From Candidatus Hydrogenedentota bacterium (GTDB lineage Bacteria; Hydrogenedentota; Hydrogenedentia; Hydrogenedentales; SLHB01): a DNA stretch of 5,691 nucleotides. The notes beneath the pieces were generated by a model that was not told the DNA's origin, did no database searches, and saw only the letters and a program-made list of their open reading frames with translations. The DNA lies in assembly GCA_007118235.1 (NCBI GenBank), contig SKRY01000099.1, positions 1 through 5,691 on the forward strand. Direction: 5' to 3'. The translations under genes and the position numbers were made by a program. Shown here piece after piece: positions 3,954 to 5,691 of the stretch (position 1 is its first letter; each line of letters starts with the position of its first letter).

Positions 3954-5675
3954 ATGGTTCAAAGCCATCTCGTTGTTGTCACGGGCCCTTTGCAGGGCCA
4001 AGCATTCCCTATAAGCGGCTCGGTCTCCATCGGCCGAAGTCCAGAAAACGATCTGCAACTGAACGACCTCCAGGTTTCCCGGCATCACGCCATGCTGCGC
4101 CGGACCGAGGGGGGCGTCTATCTTCGCGACCTTGACAGTGGCAATGGCGTCTACGTAAACGAGCGCCGGATCAAGGAATGCAAGCTCACGGATGGCGACA
4201 TCATCGCCGTGGGGCCGGTGCGATTGCGCTACGTGAGACTGGCGGGATCCCGGCTCTCGGATAACGCGAGCAGCGTACGCTTCATGAGCAATCCCGGGGG
4301 AGAAGTCCAAGCCGAGGCGGCCCGGAACGTGTTTGACACGTTCTTTCAAAGGGCCGAACAAGAAGCGCCAAAGGGCGGCAGCGGCGAATTCAAGGCCATT
4401 CAGGCCCGGTTGGCGGCGGTGTACCGCGCCAATCAGATCATCGCGAGCGAGCAAGATCTTGGCCGTCTCTTCGAACGGGTGCTCGACCAAGTCTTCGCAC
4501 TTACACCCGCGCATAACGGTGGAATCCTTCTGAAACGCGGCGAGCCGGGCGAATTGGTCACGGAATACGCGCGCTCTGGCGAAGGCCAGGATGAGGTGTG
4601 TATCAGTTCGACCATCGTGGACCGGGCCTTTCGCAACGGTGAGGCGATCATCACTTACAACGCGGTGGATGACAGCCGCTTCGAGAGCGGCTCAAGCATT
4701 ATTTCCTATAATATTGCATCCGCGATGTGCGCGCCCCTGAGTCATCAAGGGGAAACGCTGGGTGTGATTTATGTGGACACACGCGGCGCCCCCGGGGCCT
4801 TCTCCCAAGGCGATCTGGAGCTTTTGGTCGCCTTGGCCGGGCCCGCCGCCATCGCGATCAAGAACGCCCAATATGTGGCCCAGCTCGAACAGGCGTACCA
4901 CGACACCCTCACCGGCCTGGCCAACGCCATTGAGTTGCGGGACCACTACACCGTGGGCCATACATGGCGCGTGACGAATATCGCCATCGAAATGGCGCGC
5001 GCCCTTGGCTGGGACGAGGAACGGCTCCGGCTGTGTCAGATGGGCGGCATCCTTCACGACGTCGGCAAGATAGCCATAGACGACGCCATCCTGCGCAAGC
5101 CCGGCCCGCTGACGGACGAGGAGTTCGAGAAGATGAAGCAGCATCCCGAGCGCGGGGCGCGCATGATGCAAGACATCGATTTCCTGCTCCCGCTGATTCC
5201 CTTCGCGCTGCATCACCACGAGCGTTACGACGGGACAGGCTATCCCGGCGGTTTGGCCGCCGAGGACATTCCCATCGAGGGGAGGCTGCTCGCCGTGGCC
5301 GATGCCTTCGACGCCATGACAAGCCACCGTCCCTACCGCGGCGCCCTGGAGCCTGCCGACGCCATTCGGCGCATAGAAGAAGGCAAGGGCACGCAGTTCG
5401 ACCCCGAATGCGCCGACGCGTTTCTCAAATGCTACCGGGAAGGCCGAATCGCCCACATCCTTCAGGATTACCACCGGAGTTCGCGTAGTATCGCTTGCCC
5501 CTTCTGTTCCACACACCTCCCCGTGTCCAAGGAGACATCCGTTGGGGATCGCTTGACCTGCACGGTGTGTCATCGCCCCATCCGCCTGTGCGAACGGGAT
5601 GGGGTTTGGTGCGGCGAGCTTATCAGCGCCGCCGGGGCGGGCCAGGTTCAGCCGTTCCCCAAACCGGGGGGCTGA
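3954..5675 (+). CDS. FHA-GAF-HD-GYP signalling protein with C-terminal zinc ribbon (probable c-di-GMP phosphodiesterase)
   Basis: A 573-residue soluble protein with no signal peptide or membrane segment. FHA domain, about 5-95: 'GRS' (27-29), 'VSRHH' (41-45), 'DSGNGVYVN' (61-69), the phosphothreonine-binding residues. GAF domain, about 165-305, ending 'MCAPLSHQGETLGVIYVDT', a ligand or redox sensor. A helix (304-320) links it to HD-GYP, about 322-493: 'HYTVGHTWRV' (H336), 'HDVGK' (H368, D369, K372), 'QHPERG' (H397), 'HHHERYDGTGYPGGL' (420-433) and 'VADAFDAM'. Every HD-GYP signature residue is present, so by family it should hydrolyse c-di-GMP, or less often another cyclic dinucleotide. The tail (514-553) has CPFC (515-518) and CTVC (536-539) 17 residues apart, a probable zinc ribbon. 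FHA implies input from a Ser/Thr kinase, none of which is in the window. The start at 3954 follows the ribosome binding site; GTG 3891 is the alternative. Confidence 0.95.
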   Translation: MVQSHLVVVTGPLQGQAFPISGSVSIGRSPENDLQLNDLQVSRHHAMLRRTEGGVYLRDLDSGNGVYVNERRIKECKLTDGDIIAVGPVRLRYVRLAGSRLSDNASSVRFMSNPGGEVQAEAARNVFDTFFQRAEQEAPKGGSGEFKAIQARLAAVYRANQIIASEQDLGRLFERVLDQVFALTPAHNGGILLKRGEPGELVTEYARSGEGQDEVCISSTIVDRAFRNGEAIITYNAVDDSRFESGSSIISYNIASAMCAPLSHQGETLGVIYVDTRGAPGAFSQGDLELLVALAGPAAIAIKNAQYVAQLEQAYHDTLTGLANAIELRDHYTVGHTWRVTNIAIEMARALGWDEERLRLCQMGGILHDVGKIAIDDAILRKPGPLTDEEFEKMKQHPERGARMMQDIDFLLPLIPFALHHHERYDGTGYPGGLAAEDIPIEGRLLAVADAFDAMTSHRPYRGALEPADAIRRIEEGKGTQFDPECADAFLKCYREGRIAHILQDYHRSSRSIACPFCSTHLPVSKETSVGDRLTCTVCHRPIRLCERDGVWCGELISAAGAGQVQPFPKPGG

Positions 5676-5691
5676 TTCGCATACCGGGTCC

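Noticed and set aside
3579..4514. Minus-strand ORF of 311 codons overlapping both the NYN start and the FHA-GAF region
   Set aside because: It crosses two well-supported genes and a promoter region and has no motif; open antisense frames are expected in GC-rich coding DNA.
4692..5573. Minus-strand ORF of 293 codons opposite GAF/HD-GYP
   Set aside because: Antisense shadow of conserved HD-GYP coding sequence with no domain of its own.

Overview
The window is GC-rich bacterial chromosome with mostly independent transcription units and no sign of an insertion sequence, phage, tRNA, rRNA or CRISPR array. The gene set points to a free-living Gram-negative bacterium with c-di-GMP signalling and an ExbB-type inner-membrane motor. 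It holds a FdxA-type seven-iron ferredoxin, a DUF985 cupin, a MotA/TolQ/ExbB channel subunit, a NYN-nuclease/cold-shock fusion and an FHA-GAF-HD-GYP-zinc-ribbon protein. The zinc-ribbon tail and a possible surface-sorting tail would suit an under-cultured lineage such as Hydrogenedentota, Planctomycetota or Myxococcota. That placement is inference; no marker here fixes the taxon.

Layout. Positions 1-439 (minus) hold the N-terminal part of a response-regulator receiver protein that runs off the left edge and has lost most active-site residues. A strong intrinsic terminator (588-633) separates it from fdxA (680-1021, minus). Upstream of fdxA lies a DUF985 cupin (1198-1755, minus). A 189-bp divergent promoter region follows, then an ExbB/TolQ-like gene on the plus strand (best start 1945, end 2580). 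A 53-codon ORF (2558-2719) overlaps the ExbB end in another frame and ends in a Cys / hydrophobic / Arg-cluster tail. A 16-bp-stem hairpin (2752-2794) closes this unit and probably also serves the convergent NYN gene (2840-3736, minus). A second divergent region (3737-3953) leads into the large signalling gene (best start 3954, end 5675, plus).

How the genes relate. Nothing indicates one operon or pathway: strands alternate and strong terminators insulate the units. Two signalling proteins lie in the window, a pseudo-receiver at the left edge and a catalytically intact-looking c-di-GMP phosphodiesterase at the right. The ExbB-like protein has no ExbD/TolR partner beside it and carries Gln where E. 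coli ExbB has Glu176. The points most worth following are this orphan channel with its overlapping small ORF, the degenerate receiver, the NYN plus cold-shock fusion, and the zinc ribbon on the HD-GYP protein. I did not find a clearly new multi-gene system.
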